Assembly: GCA_900765095.1 (NCBI GenBank)
Contig: CAAFRB010000054.1
Span: forward strand, 1 to 64,000
Source of the DNA: Clostridia bacterium
Lineage (GTDB): Bacteria; Bacillota; Clostridia; TANB77; UBA1234
Length of the DNA: 64,000 nucleotides
Reading direction: 5' to 3'
The stretch's first letter is position 1, and every line of letters begins with the position of its first letter. The notes beneath the pieces were generated by a model, which did no database searches, was not told the DNA's origin, and saw only the letters and a list, made by a program, of their open reading frames with translations. Below are positions 51,314 through 60,386 of the stretch, one piece after another. The position numbers and the translations under genes are program-made.

Positions 51314-51442
51314 TTATCCCCAGTCGCAATCTCCACCGCCGTCACATTCGCAGTGACAACTTGCGTCGCAACTGAAACAATCACAGTCATCACAGTCACT
51401 TTCGAGATAAATGTTCACAAAAAAGCGACTTTCATCACTCAT
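51314..51442 (-). CDS. Cys-rich 42-residue peptide, putative RiPP precursor
   Basis: 42 residues with eight Cys at positions 17, 20, 22, 25, 29, 31, 33 and 39, all in the C-terminal two thirds and set among Asp, Gly and Ser (for example DCDDCDCFSC, CHCECDGGGDCDWG). The N-terminal 16 residues (MSDESRFFVNIYLESD) lack Cys and could be the leader. AGGTGA lies 6 nt before the ATG and overlaps the stop of the radical SAM gene, so translation is coupled. No membrane or metal-protein fold known to me. Most likely substrate of the upstream enzyme. Confidence 0.8.
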   Translation of the reverse strand: MSDESRFFVNIYLESDCDDCDCFSCDASCHCECDGGGDCDWG

Positions 51443-51448
51443 ATCTAC

Positions 51449-52756
51449 TCACCTCTGTTTCAAATTGATAATTCCATTTTTTAAAAGGCGATATAGGATA
51501 CTATTAGCAGTAGCACTATCCACAGAAAAGTCATTAATAATATCATTTCTAGTAAAATGTGCATGCATATACAAAAAGTTTTTCAACTCTTTAGTTACAA
51601 ATACATAAGCCTGCTTATAAGAAATCCTACATCCAAACTCTTCGTCAACACATCTTACTGAACTTAAAGAAAACACATCTTCATCAGTATACTCTGGAAT
51701 TTTTTCTTTTTTCCTGCAATAAGATACAGGGATTCTTTCAGGCCTGGCAGTTGTATCTAGTGAATTAAGTTTCCCTGTAAATGGAAACGCATCAACTCTA
51801 CAGCCTCCTTTACATGCACCTTTTAAATTGCATTTTTCACATTCCTTAGGAAACAGGCTACCGTCTCTCCATTCATTCATACGATTCCATATCACTTGAA
51901 AATCATCCTGAAGAATATTTCCATATTGCTTGCTATCCCTCGGACAAGCCTTAACATTCCCGCAGACGTCAACAGAGTAACTTGTTTTTCCAGCCGTGCA
52001 AAATTTCTTGTATCCAAACAGCTCAAATGCAGCTTGCGAGTTAATACTGCACAAAGTATAAGGGCATCCCGTATCTACATCAATTCCATAATCAGCCTTG
52101 GCTTTTACACAAAAATTCTGCACATTGCACAGATCTTCATAAGACAAAAGATATTTATCAAAAGTTGCATCAGAATTAACCGGTTTTCCAACTCTTGTAA
52201 TATAAATCTTCTTTACATTATATCTCTGTCTAAGAAAATCCAACGTAGTTTGTAAATAATCCAGATTAGCTTTTGAAACCACAATATTTAACGAAAATCT
52301 CAAATTTTGTTTAAATAAAGTATCTAAAGACACGATTATCTTTTTTAAAGCTCCCGGTCGATCTGTGATGAAATCACAAATTTTTTCATCAGAGCACGGG
52401 AATGAAATGAAAAGACTCAGATCATACTTTTTTATGAAATTAATGATTTCATCCGTAATCAGTACTGAATTAGTATTGATTGAAACATTAACGCCATTTT
52501 CTATTAAGAACCTAATAGAACTATTTATTTTTTTAAAGACTAAGAGAGGCTCGCCACCAGTTATTACAACCGTATGTGCCTTTTGCTCAACAAGCTTTTT
52601 AGCAATCCTTTCATAATGGGATTCGTCAAAATTCACTCTTAACGATTCAAAATCTTTAGAATTTTTCCGCCAGTAATTGTAACAATGAATGCAATTATGA
52701 TTACATTCCAGAGTAACCTCCCAATGGACAAACGGTGGATGTTGCAAGTTCTTCAT
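51449..52756 (-). CDS. Radical SAM/SPASM peptide maturase
   Basis: 435 residues. Radical SAM cluster motif CNHNCIHC (CX3CX2C, about 18-25) and TGGEPLL. The SPASM region (about 250-330) has its full set: Cys...CGNVKAC, then CEKCNLKGACKGGC (CX2CX5CX3C) and a final Cys in VSYC, fitting two auxiliary iron-sulfur clusters. The last 80 residues look like a winged helix (LYMHAHFTRNDIINDFS...LLKNGIINL), possibly a peptide-recognition module. Such enzymes install thioether or C-C links in peptides. The ATG at 52756 is 7 nt after AGGAGG; an ATG two codons earlier is too close. Confidence 0.9.
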   Translation of the reverse strand: MKNLQHPPFVHWEVTLECNHNCIHCYNYWRKNSKDFESLRVNFDESHYERIAKKLVEQKAHTVVITGGEPLLVFKKINSSIRFLIENGVNVSINTNSVLITDEIINFIKKYDLSLFISFPCSDEKICDFITDRPGALKKIIVSLDTLFKQNLRFSLNIVVSKANLDYLQTTLDFLRQRYNVKKIYITRVGKPVNSDATFDKYLLSYEDLCNVQNFCVKAKADYGIDVDTGCPYTLCSINSQAAFELFGYKKFCTAGKTSYSVDVCGNVKACPRDSKQYGNILQDDFQVIWNRMNEWRDGSLFPKECEKCNLKGACKGGCRVDAFPFTGKLNSLDTTARPERIPVSYCRKKEKIPEYTDEDVFSLSSVRCVDEEFGCRISYKQAYVFVTKELKNFLYMHAHFTRNDIINDFSVDSATANSILYRLLKNGIINLKQR

Positions 52757-52816
52757 AAGCATACCTCCTATTATGCAAATTATTGCTAAATATTTACAAG
52801 ATTTACCAACGGAATC

Positions 52817-52845
52817 AGTATACCGCCATTTTTTATTTATGTCAA
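52817..52845 (-). promoter_or_regulatory. Sigma-A promoter of the radical SAM/peptide operon
   Basis: Minus-strand -35 TTGACA (52845-52840), 17-nt spacer, -10 TATACT (52822-52817), about 60 nt before the maturase ATG. Confidence 0.82.
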
Positions 52846-52862
52846 CATTTTTGTAATATTTT

Positions 52863-53627
52863 TTATTTTCCTATAAACATTTGAACCATTATTTTCCCGT
52901 ATTTTGGTGAGTCGACTACTCCGATTCCGGTGTAGTTATAGGCATTGTTTAGAATGTTTTCTCTGTGTCCACTTGAATTCATCCATGCGTCTACTGCTCC
53001 TGTGAGGCTGGAATTTCCAGCAATGTTCTCGCCTGCTGTCTTGTATGTTATTCCAAATGATTTCATCATATCGAATGGACTTCCATACGTTGGAGAATTG
53101 TGTGAAAAGTAGTTGTTTGCTACCAAGTCTTGTGCTTTTGCTTTAGCTACTCTTTGTAATTCGTTATTAAACGAAAGCTCTGGTAAACCATAGGCTGTTC
53201 TTTGGTTGTTTATAAGTTTTAATAATTCTTTTTCGTCTGCACTATATCCTGATAATGAGTCTGTTGCGCTATTCGTTGTATTGTTTGTGTTGTTGGTGTT
53301 GCTTGATGTACTTCCGCTCTGATTTGAGCTACTTGTAGCATTTTTTATATATTTTTTGCTAACTGCCCCTATCAAATCGCTGGTTGTTTGAATAACATAC
53401 CAGTCACCAACCTTTGCAAATACCCTTACATATTCATTTTTATAAATCATCCCTATAGATTTATATTTTGTTCCTGGTCCACATCTCACATTAAGTGCAC
53501 TTGCTGTAACCATACCTGTTACAAAGTTTACGTTTTCGTAATATGTCATTGCCTCGGTATTCGTCGAATTTAAAAATACAAATAGTAATAAAGTTAGCAT
53601 ACTAACTGTTAATAGTTTTTTTCTCAT
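52863..53627 (-). CDS. Secreted CAP-domain protein with SH3b module
   Basis: 254 residues. Signal peptide (about 1-26, ending TEA-M). SH3b domain (about 38-95; TASALNVRCGPGTKYKSIG), an Asn/Ser/Thr linker (96-125), and the SCP/PR1-like CAP domain (about 132-252). The CAP domain shows ELLKLINNQRTAYGLPELSF, YFSHNSPTYGSPF, GENIAG, GHRENILNNAYNYTGIGV. Related to Bacillus YkwD/SafA-associated proteins. It likely binds the wall; activity unknown. Confidence 0.9.
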   Translation of the reverse strand: MRKKLLTVSMLTLLLFVFLNSTNTEAMTYYENVNFVTGMVTASALNVRCGPGTKYKSIGMIYKNEYVRVFAKVGDWYVIQTTSDLIGAVSKKYIKNATSSSNQSGSTSSNTNNTNNTTNSATDSLSGYSADEKELLKLINNQRTAYGLPELSFNNELQRVAKAKAQDLVANNYFSHNSPTYGSPFDMMKSFGITYKTAGENIAGNSSLTGAVDAWMNSSGHRENILNNAYNYTGIGVVDSPKYGKIMVQMFIGK

Positions 53628-53723
53628 AAAAAACCTCCTTTAGGGTTAACACTAATTATAATTGTTTCCCTATAAGAGGTTTTTATACATATTTTTCCTG
53701 GTTTTATAATTTACTTTTTTGTG

Positions 53724-55088
53724 CTAATTAATTTCTTGGATATCTTTTGCACGTGGCATAGTGATAGATATTTTTTCATTAATTTTTTCCACTGTTGACT
53801 TAAGATCAATCTTTAAATCAGCTGTTTCTGCATCATCTTCAATGGTTAAATCTAATTGAAGATTTTCGCTTGAAACGTAATTATCTTTCACTTTTATAGT
53901 ATAATTAATCTGTGCTTTTGCTATTTGTGTATTATCTTTTATTTCATCTTCTAACTCAGCTAAGTTTAATATATTTATTGCATCTTCTAAAGACAACTTA
54001 TAAGTATACGTCTTTGTAGTTCTTCCTGATACTGTGAAATGTTCATCGCTTAAAAATCCACAGATGACATTAACTACTTCATTTATTTCATAATATGTGT
54101 TTTCATTTAATTCGATAGCTTCCAATACAGCATCTACCATTTCCTTGTAAGTAGCACCTTTATCAGTTGCCTCCTTATATTCAATCACGTTTTGAAGTTC
54201 TTCTGTTCCTGCAATTTTAGCCCATTTTTTACCTACTTGTGATTCTAGTAAAGATGATTTTATATATTGGTTACTATCAGAATCAAGTATATAACTCAAT
54301 GTAATGTTGTCAAAGCCCTTCTCCTTTAGTGTGTTTAGTAGCTCACCTTTCCCTGTAGTTTTCAACGTAGCATTTAGTAAAAAAGCTTCTTCATTTAACT
54401 TAAAAGTAGAATTTAATAATGTTTTTATGTTGCTAACACTTTTGCTATCGTCTTTATAATTTAAAGTAGCAGTGCCACTTACAGCAATTTCAGCAGTTTT
54501 TGGTTGAATAATGTATTGAGCAGTTAAAAAATCATAAAAGTTTGGTGCCTCTTTTTGTAATTTATCATATACGAAGCTTGTATCTAATATTACGACTGTT
54601 CTAGTTTCTGGTACCCAGCCAACACGCAAATCTAAAGATTCAGCTATAAATCTAACTGGTACTAAAGTTCTGTTGTCATATATAACAGGTGCAGAATCTA
54701 AAGTGATTTTTTCTTCAGCATCTCCGCTTTTAACTGTTGCCTCTGTGTTATTTATTTGTAATACTAAAGTCTTGTTTTCTGTTGTCGCAGTAATTGTTTG
54801 TGTTGTTCCTTCCCATTCAACGTTAGCACCGAAAACTTCAAATATTTTTCTCATAGGTACCATTGTTCTGCCATTCATTATTTGTGGTTCAACTACGTCA
54901 CCAACATCATCAGTAAAATCAATTACTTGGTCATTTACTAATACTCTTATAGAACTATTAGCATTCGGATTTGGTGATATAAGCAATGTGTTGTTTTGTA
55001 TTGTCATGTCATAAGCTAACACCGTGCTAAACATAGAAGATATAGTGCACAAAGCTAATATTAATGCGATAATCTTTGCTCTTTTCAT
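53724..55088 (-). CDS. Copper-amine-oxidase-N (stalk) domain protein 1
   Basis: 454 residues. Signal peptide (about 1-25). Stalk domain, Pfam copper amine oxidase N-terminal type (about 48-165), with GRTMVPMRKIFEVFGANVEWEG, NRTLVPVRFIAESLDLRVGW and VVILD. The C-terminal 285 residues are a secreted alpha/beta region of unknown function. No catalytic oxidase domain is present; in clostridia this module is a surface stalk. It follows its paralogue by 21 nt, suggesting duplication. Confidence 0.87.
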   Translation of the reverse strand: MKRAKIIALILALCTISSMFSTVLAYDMTIQNNTLLISPNPNANSSIRVLVNDQVIDFTDDVGDVVEPQIMNGRTMVPMRKIFEVFGANVEWEGTTQTITATTENKTLVLQINNTEATVKSGDAEEKITLDSAPVIYDNRTLVPVRFIAESLDLRVGWVPETRTVVILDTSFVYDKLQKEAPNFYDFLTAQYIIQPKTAEIAVSGTATLNYKDDSKSVSNIKTLLNSTFKLNEEAFLLNATLKTTGKGELLNTLKEKGFDNITLSYILDSDSNQYIKSSLLESQVGKKWAKIAGTEELQNVIEYKEATDKGATYKEMVDAVLEAIELNENTYYEINEVVNVICGFLSDEHFTVSGRTTKTYTYKLSLEDAINILNLAELEDEIKDNTQIAKAQINYTIKVKDNYVSSENLQLDLTIEDDAETADLKIDLKSTVEKINEKISITMPRAKDIQEIN

Positions 55089-55109
55089 TATAAAACATCC
55101 TCTCTCGTA

Positions 55110-56357
55110 TTATTTTTTATTTATTTTAATTACGTATGTATACAGCTCATTATAATCATTTTGTAGTTTTATTGTGATATTTGTTATCATATTCTCTCCT
55201 TGATTTTGAGAAGTCAACTCAAAGCTAATATTAGAAGTGTCGTACAACAATTCATTAAGGGTAACATCGTAATTAAATAATAATTTGTTTATTAAATTAT
55301 ATACTTGAAAAAATTCGTTTTCAACAATTATATTATCAAATTTAGTGTAATCTATATAAACATTATTTGCATTCGAATACTTTATTGCACCAGCTTTTAT
55401 ATTTGATACGCCACCTGTTTCTGAAAATGAAAATAATTTTAAAAAGTTATCATATTCTTCTCTTATTTTTCCAAATGAATTTACATCCAGATTATTCTCA
55501 TCAATTTTCAATAGTTCTTTAGCAAGCTCTGAAAAAGACATATTATATTTTCCAGTAAGTCCAAGCTCTTTATATGTTTTTCTGTTAGAATCAAGCATCT
55601 TTGATAATACTGATGAATTTGTGTTATACGTAATCCCGTCATCATCATAAGCCACATCTAATGCAATACTTCCCCATCCCTCTTCTACTATTTCTTTAAA
55701 TAATAAAGAATTCCCACTAAAATCTATTGATATATTTTGTTCATTTTTAGATTTTTGAGATACCGTTGCATAAACCGTCGAAGTTGTATTATTAGCACTA
55801 TTAGTTAGATCGTTATAATTTCTTGTAATTTGTATTGTAGCACCTTGCACTGGCATAGTCGTAAGTGCTTTGTAAAGGTTTGGAGTACTAGACTTTATTT
55901 TCTCTAAAAAATAATCATAATCAATTATTATTGCAGTTTGATTTTGTGCATCCCAACCTACTTGTTTTTCTAAACTTTCAGATATAAATCTAAGAGGCAC
56001 TAAAGTTCTATTATTTACGATAACAGGCATTGAATCCAATTTAACTTTTTCTGTTTTACCAGCTCTAATTACTTCTGCAATTTCATTCCCAATTTGAAGT
56101 TTTATTGATATATCGTCTTTAGTTGCTAAAACAGTTTGATTACCTCCATTCCACTCTATAGAAGCTCCCAAAAGTTCAAATATTTTTCTCATCGGCACCA
56201 TCGTTCTTGAATTTATGATTTGTGCCTCCACTTTATTTCCTTCATTGTCTGTAAAATCTACATTCTTTCCATTTAGTTGCACATTAACATTTCCAGCGAG
56301 TACTGTGCTAGAAATACATAACACACAAACTACTAACATCAATAATATCTTTTTCAT
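55110..56357 (-). CDS. Copper-amine-oxidase-N (stalk) domain protein 2
   Basis: 415 residues. Signal peptide (about 1-21). Stalk domain (about 28-150) with SRTMVPMRKIFELLGASIEWNGG and NRTLVPLRFISESLEKQVGWDAQ. The C-terminal part (about 155-415) has the same general layout as the next gene but has drifted widely. It follows trmFO by 15 nt. Secreted and wall-associated by inference; function unknown. Confidence 0.87.
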   Translation of the reverse strand: MKKILLMLVVCVLCISSTVLAGNVNVQLNGKNVDFTDNEGNKVEAQIINSRTMVPMRKIFELLGASIEWNGGNQTVLATKDDISIKLQIGNEIAEVIRAGKTEKVKLDSMPVIVNNRTLVPLRFISESLEKQVGWDAQNQTAIIIDYDYFLEKIKSSTPNLYKALTTMPVQGATIQITRNYNDLTNSANNTTSTVYATVSQKSKNEQNISIDFSGNSLLFKEIVEEGWGSIALDVAYDDDGITYNTNSSVLSKMLDSNRKTYKELGLTGKYNMSFSELAKELLKIDENNLDVNSFGKIREEYDNFLKLFSFSETGGVSNIKAGAIKYSNANNVYIDYTKFDNIIVENEFFQVYNLINKLLFNYDVTLNELLYDTSNISFELTSQNQGENMITNITIKLQNDYNELYTYVIKINKK

Positions 56358-56372
56358 AAGTGCCTCCTCTTT

Positions 56373-57635
56373 TTATTCAAAGTGAGCTAGCGAACGATTT
56401 GCTAAATATTCGTATCTCTCCATCTTGTTTTTTATTTTCTTGTCTGAACTTAATATACCAAAATTTGCATTCATAGGTTGAAAATCTTTATTTGGAGTAG
56501 AAATATACTTAGCAAGCGCACCTATTATTGTTTCATCCGAAAATATAATCTTTTCTCCATTTTCCAATCGTTGAACTGCATTTACTGCAGCCACATATCC
56601 CGATGCTATAGATTCAACATAACCTTCTACACCAGATATTTGACCTGCAAAATAAATATTTGTTCCATTTAAATTATATGTTGCATCTAGCAACTTACTC
56701 GAATTTATATATGTATTTCTGTGCATTACACCATACTTCACAAATTCAGCATTTTCAAGTGCTGGAATAAGTTTAAACACTCTAGCTTGTTCGCCAAATT
56801 TCAAATTCGTTTGAAAACCAACAAGATTATACATAGTGTCCTCTTTATTATCCTGTCTTAATTGAACCACCGCATAATACTTCTTATCAAATCCCACAGG
56901 CTTAAGCGGTCCAAAGGTCAAAGTTTGTGAACCACGTCTTGCCATCTCCTCTATTGGCATACATCCTTCAAACAAATTTCCTTTTTCAAATTCATGTTTA
57001 TTCACGATTTCAGCATTTATTAACTCATTATAAAACACATCGTATTCTTCTTTTGTCATTGGACAATTTATGTAGTCACTCTCACCTTTTCCATACCTGT
57101 CAGCAGTAAAAGCTTTCTCCATGTTTATTGAATCCTTTAAAACTATTGGCGCAGCCGCATCGTAGAAAAATAATTTTTCTTTTCCCGTTAACCTTCCAAT
57201 CTCTGCCGATAATCCATCAGAAGTAAGCGGACCTGTTGCGATTATTGTTATATCATCATCATTTATATTTTCTACCTCTTCATGAATCACTTCTATGTTA
57301 GGATTTTCTTCTATCTTTTTAGTTACAAGCGCAGAAAATTTTTCTCTATCAACCGCCAAAGCTTGACCTGCTGGTACTTTACTTTCATCTGCACACTTTA
57401 TTAAAAGTGAATCCAATCTTCTAAGCTCTTCTTTCAAAAGCCCGCAAGCATTAGTTATACTATTTGATTTTAGCGAATTGCTACAAACTATTTCTGCCAG
57501 ATTCTTATTAGAATGTGCCGGTGAAAACTTGTTTGGTTTCATCTCATACAGCTTAACTTTTATGCCCCTTTTAGCAATCTGATATGCTGCTTCAGTTCCC
57601 GCCAAACCTCCACCAATTATTTTGATTTCTTTCAT
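56373..57635 (-). CDS. trmFO: Folate/FAD-dependent tRNA (uracil-5-)-methyltransferase TrmFO
   Basis: 420 residues. It forms m5U54 in the T-loop of tRNA with methylenetetrahydrofolate and FAD. Signatures are IIGGGLAGTEAAYQIAKRG (FAD), EIVCSNSLKS with the catalytic Cys, PAGQALAVDR, RRGSQTLTFGPLKPVG and GQISGVEGYVES. Typical length is about 435-450, so slightly short. In Firmicutes it usually sits near topA or xerC; here it is upstream of two surface-protein genes. Confidence 0.95.
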   Translation of the reverse strand: MKEIKIIGGGLAGTEAAYQIAKRGIKVKLYEMKPNKFSPAHSNKNLAEIVCSNSLKSNSITNACGLLKEELRRLDSLLIKCADESKVPAGQALAVDREKFSALVTKKIEENPNIEVIHEEVENINDDDITIIATGPLTSDGLSAEIGRLTGKEKLFFYDAAAPIVLKDSINMEKAFTADRYGKGESDYINCPMTKEEYDVFYNELINAEIVNKHEFEKGNLFEGCMPIEEMARRGSQTLTFGPLKPVGFDKKYYAVVQLRQDNKEDTMYNLVGFQTNLKFGEQARVFKLIPALENAEFVKYGVMHRNTYINSSKLLDATYNLNGTNIYFAGQISGVEGYVESIASGYVAAVNAVQRLENGEKIIFSDETIIGALAKYISTPNKDFQPMNANFGILSSDKKIKNKMERYEYLANRSLAHFE

Positions 57636-57723
57636 ACATTTTTCCTTTCTGTCATGTAAAACATCAATTTAAGCGTGAGATTTCCTACTATTGGTCAAAA
57701 CCCCACGCCTATTTTCATATCAC

Positions 57724-58293
57724 TTATTTTTTCATTTTTTTTAAAACATTAACACCAAATTCTTGTATATAGCTTAGTAATGAAAATAGCGCAAATATCA
57801 GTGCCACAACAAATATAATTACATCAAAAGATACACAATATCCAAATAATAAAAACTTCTTACCTAAAGTAGGCATAACTTCTATTAAAAATGAACTTAT
57901 AACAGCTATATATATCAAAACTGTTGTACACTTGCCATACCATTTACTATACACAACAAAATCCTTTCTCTTATATAGATACAATCCTCCAAGCATCATT
58001 ATAAACTCTTTTAAAATCAATGCACCAAAAATCCATATAGGTATTATATTTTTTAATCCAAGTGTGCAAACTATTGAAATCTGCGTTAATTTGTCGGCAA
58101 CAGGATCCATTAACTTTCCAAAATTACTCACCAAATCAAATCTTCTAGCAATTACACCATCTAGGATGTCGGATATAGAAGATACCGTGAAAAGAATAAT
58201 TGCAAGCAAGAATTCTTCTTTTACTATAGATAGTACTATAAATGGTATAAGTACGATTCTAAAAATCGTTAAAATGTTTGGTATATGCTTCAT
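57724..58293 (-). CDS. pgsA: CDP-diacylglycerol-glycerol-3-phosphate 3-phosphatidyltransferase
   Basis: 189 residues, five to six membrane helices. The CDP-alcohol phosphotransferase signature is complete (DILDGVIARRFDLVSNFGKLMDPVADK, fitting DG-AR-G-D-D). It makes phosphatidylglycerol phosphate for membrane lipids. Start NILTIFRIVLIPF is the PgsA type. It precedes trmFO by 88 nt. Confidence 0.93.
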   Translation of the reverse strand: MKHIPNILTIFRIVLIPFIVLSIVKEEFLLAIILFTVSSISDILDGVIARRFDLVSNFGKLMDPVADKLTQISIVCTLGLKNIIPIWIFGALILKEFIMMLGGLYLYKRKDFVVYSKWYGKCTTVLIYIAVISSFLIEVMPTLGKKFLLFGYCVSFDVIIFVVALIFALFSLLSYIQEFGVNVLKKMKK

Positions 58294-58440
58294 CTTATTC
58301 CCCCACTTTAATATTTTTTACTTTATGATAACACACATATTGATATTTTTCTAGTGCATTTTACACTATTTATTCTTACAAACTTAATATATTACTCCTA
58401 CAATCATTATTCCCTCTTTCTTGTCAATTATATCATTTAT

Positions 58441-58466
58441 GATTCTAAATTTATATTACTTTAGAA
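58441..58466. promoter_or_regulatory. Inverted repeat in the pgsA/coat divergent region
   Basis: ATTCTAAA-TTTATATTAC-TTTAGAAT, 8-bp arms, about 50 nt before the first coat-protein gene. May be an operator; no clear promoter could be called beside it. Confidence 0.35.
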
Positions 58467-58512
58467 TATTTTTGTAAAACTTGGGAAATATATTCTCTAG
58501 GTGGTGATAATT

Positions 58513-58686
58513 ATGACGAATAAAGAATTATTATACGTTGAAGATGCGTTAAGCCATGAAAAATTTATGCAATCTTCTAGTAAAATCACAGCTAACCAGC
58601 TTAGTGACACTGCTCTTTCTAATTACCTAAAAGAGCTAGAGCAAACACATGCAGAATTATACAACAATTTTTTCAATCTATTATAA
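58513..58686 (+). CDS. Small CotF-associated protein
   Basis: 57 residues from the ATG at 58513 (GGTGGTG 6 nt upstream; an in-frame GTG at 58501 is less likely). Helical, with NKELLYVEDALSHEKFMQSS and LEQTHAELYNNFFNLL, a pattern seen in short proteins paired with CotF-type coat proteins. The next gene follows by 11 nt. Probably spore-coat related. Confidence 0.65.
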   Translation: MTNKELLYVEDALSHEKFMQSSSKITANQLSDTALSNYLKELEQTHAELYNNFFNLL

Positions 58687-58697
58687 GGAGGTAAAAC

Positions 58698-58943
58698 ATG
58701 GGAGATAAGGAATTAATGGAAAAAGAACTTTTAGTTGTAAAGGGCGTTTGTGATCTATATATGCACGGTATGATTGAATCGCCAACAGCAAAGGTTCATA
58801 CAACTTTTCAAAATGCTTTAAACAAGACTTTAGACATCCAAAACAAAATATATAATCTTATGGCTGAAAAAGGCTGGTACAATGAAACAGCAGTAGAACA
58901 GAATAAGATTGATTGTGCTAAACAAAAATTTAGTGTTCAATAG
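58698..58943 (+). CDS. CotF-family spore coat protein
   Basis: 81 residues, helical. Fits the CotF domain (VKGVCDLYMHGMIESPTAKVH, then LNKTLDIQNKIYNLMAEKGWY). The closing Glu-Lys-Gly-Trp-Tyr segment is the best mark of the family. Coat proteins of this type are made in the mother cell. AAGGAGG lies 7 nt before the ATG. The function within the coat is unknown. Confidence 0.8.
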   Translation: MGDKELMEKELLVVKGVCDLYMHGMIESPTAKVHTTFQNALNKTLDIQNKIYNLMAEKGWYNETAVEQNKIDCAKQKFSVQ

Positions 58944-58958
58944 TGAAAAACTTCATAG

Positions 58959-59005
58959 TTTCTTAATCAAATATCAAAATTCGATATTGAATCATTATTA
59001 AGAAA
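58959..59005 (+). terminator. Hairpin after the CotF-like pair
   Basis: TTTCTTAAT / ATTAAGAAA outer stem with an inner AATATC/GATATT stem. No T-run follows, so it may stabilise the mRNA end rather than stop transcription. Confidence 0.4.
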
Positions 59006-59094
59006 GTATCAGAAAAATTCACACTCTACAAATTAAATTCATATTCTAATATAGAAAAGTAATTTTCTAAAAAATATAAAGGATGTGAATTCAA

Positions 59095-59424
59095 ATGTTT
59101 GAAGATGAGAAAGAATGTTGTAAAGATTTTCCTGATTTCAACAAATGTAAAGCACAAATAGAAAAATTTTTAACGGTTTGCATTCCAGTTACCACAACAC
59201 CATCTATCAATGTTGGTAAAATTAAAACCGAATGTTGTGGCAATCCAATTATCTCTATGAAAAATCATGATAATTGTTGCAAAGGTATATGCGATGGTTC
59301 TTGCAAATTCACAATAATTCAAAAGATGAAAGTTGAATTTCCTATTGAATTTGACGCTAAGACAATCGTTGATAAAATGTTTGTAGACTGTGAATTTAAA
59401 CCAGAAGACTGCGATAACAAATAG
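59095..59424 (+). CDS. Cys-rich 109-residue protein, possibly spore-surface
   Basis: 109 residues with twelve Cys, several as pairs (ECCKDF, ECCGNP, NCCKGICDGSC). The central block SINVGKIKTECCGNP and the strand-rich end KFTIIQKMKVEFPIEFDAK suggest a small disulfide or metal-bound beta fold. I do not recognise the family. It lies directly after the CotF-type genes with GGATG-like ribosome site, so a spore coat or exosporium role is a fair guess. It ends at a strong terminator. Confidence 0.65.
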   Translation: MFEDEKECCKDFPDFNKCKAQIEKFLTVCIPVTTTPSINVGKIKTECCGNPIISMKNHDNCCKGICDGSCKFTIIQKMKVEFPIEFDAKTIVDKMFVDCEFKPEDCDNK

Positions 59425-59441
59425 TTCTTATTTATAATTTT

Positions 59442-59483
59442 AAGGCTGTAACAAGTTATTTCTTTATAACTTTTACAGCCTTT
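59442..59483. terminator. Bidirectional terminator between the Cys-rich and deacetylase genes
   Basis: AAGGCTGTAACAAGTTAT pairs with ATAACTTTTACAGCCTT with A and T flanks; serves two converging genes. Confidence 0.88.
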
Positions 59484-60217
59484 TATAAGAAATCATATAA
59501 AGTATGAAATTCAAAGCCTTCATCAATTAAAAACTTTATTGAATCTTCAAGTACATCATAAGTCTTATTGACATCGCCAGAATCATGCATTAACACAATA
59601 ATATTTTTCTTATTTTTTACTGTATCCTTTAGATTCTTCAGTAATTGCTCATTAGTATATTTTCGTATTGAATCATTATTTAATGCATTCCAATCTATAT
59701 ATTTATAGCCTATTTTCTCAAGATATTCAAAGCACAATTTCTTTTCATAAGAATAAGACTTAGAAACAGAGCCATTAGGAAATCTGAATATCTTACATTT
59801 AAAATTTTCTATATCCAACACTTCTGCAATTATTTTATCCGTTTCTTCTACCTCTTCTAAAAATGATTGCTTCGACCTATAAATCTTTCCATTGTTATGA
59901 GTATATGTATGATTTCCGATAAAGTGTCCTTCTTCATATTCTCTTTTTAAAATTTCTGGATTTTCTTTTACTTTGCTACCAATTACAAAAAAAGATGCCT
60001 TTATATCATACTTTTCTAAAATATCTAGTATTTCTGGTGTGACTTTTTTGGATGGTCCATCATCAAAAGTCAAATATGCAATTTTTTTATCTGAATTATA
60101 TGCATCTATTGTTATGGCTGATACTTGCATCACATTATCGTTTAAGTCGCTATTTTTAGCGATATAAAAACATAAAATTATTAACATTAAAACTAAAAAT
60201 ATTCTAACCTTTTTCAT
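59483..60217 (-). CDS. Polysaccharide deacetylase (PdaA-like)
   Basis: 244 residues. N-terminal membrane helix (about 4-21) with no lipobox, then a NodB domain (about 45-240). Five motifs are visible: TFDDGPSKKVTP, FIGNHTYTHN, RFPNGS, DWNALN and VLMHDSG. In spore-formers this family makes muramic-lactam cortex or deacetylates wall glycan. The start codon lies inside an inverted repeat (60216-60240). Confidence 0.88.
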   Translation of the reverse strand: MKKVRIFLVLMLIILCFYIAKNSDLNDNVMQVSAITIDAYNSDKKIAYLTFDDGPSKKVTPEILDILEKYDIKASFFVIGSKVKENPEILKREYEEGHFIGNHTYTHNNGKIYRSKQSFLEEVEETDKIIAEVLDIENFKCKIFRFPNGSVSKSYSYEKKLCFEYLEKIGYKYIDWNALNNDSIRKYTNEQLLKNLKDTVKNKKNIIVLMHDSGDVNKTYDVLEDSIKFLIDEGFEFHTLYDFL

Positions 60218-60240
60218 AATACATTTTATGAATGTATTAT
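60216..60240. promoter_or_regulatory. 10-bp inverted repeat over the deacetylase start
   Basis: ATAATACATT-TTATG-AATGTATTAT. Perfect arms overlap the start codon of the deacetylase gene in the divergent region before the GT4 gene. As RNA it would fold over the initiation site; as DNA it could be an operator. Confidence 0.45.
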
Positions 60241-60386
60241 ATTAAATAGAACTTAGAAGGAATCTACTTTTACCAAATTTTCATGGCACATTATCCCACT
60301 TTATTTTATGCTTGTATAGTACTAGTAACAAATGATACAATGTCCTTGATGTCATTCAAAAAGTAAAACACTGAGGAGGTAAATTT

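Noticed and set aside
51314..51442. Assigning the Cys-rich peptide to the SCIFF family
   Set aside because: It has eight rather than six Cys, a different N-terminus and lies after the enzyme gene; I saw no SCIFF signature.
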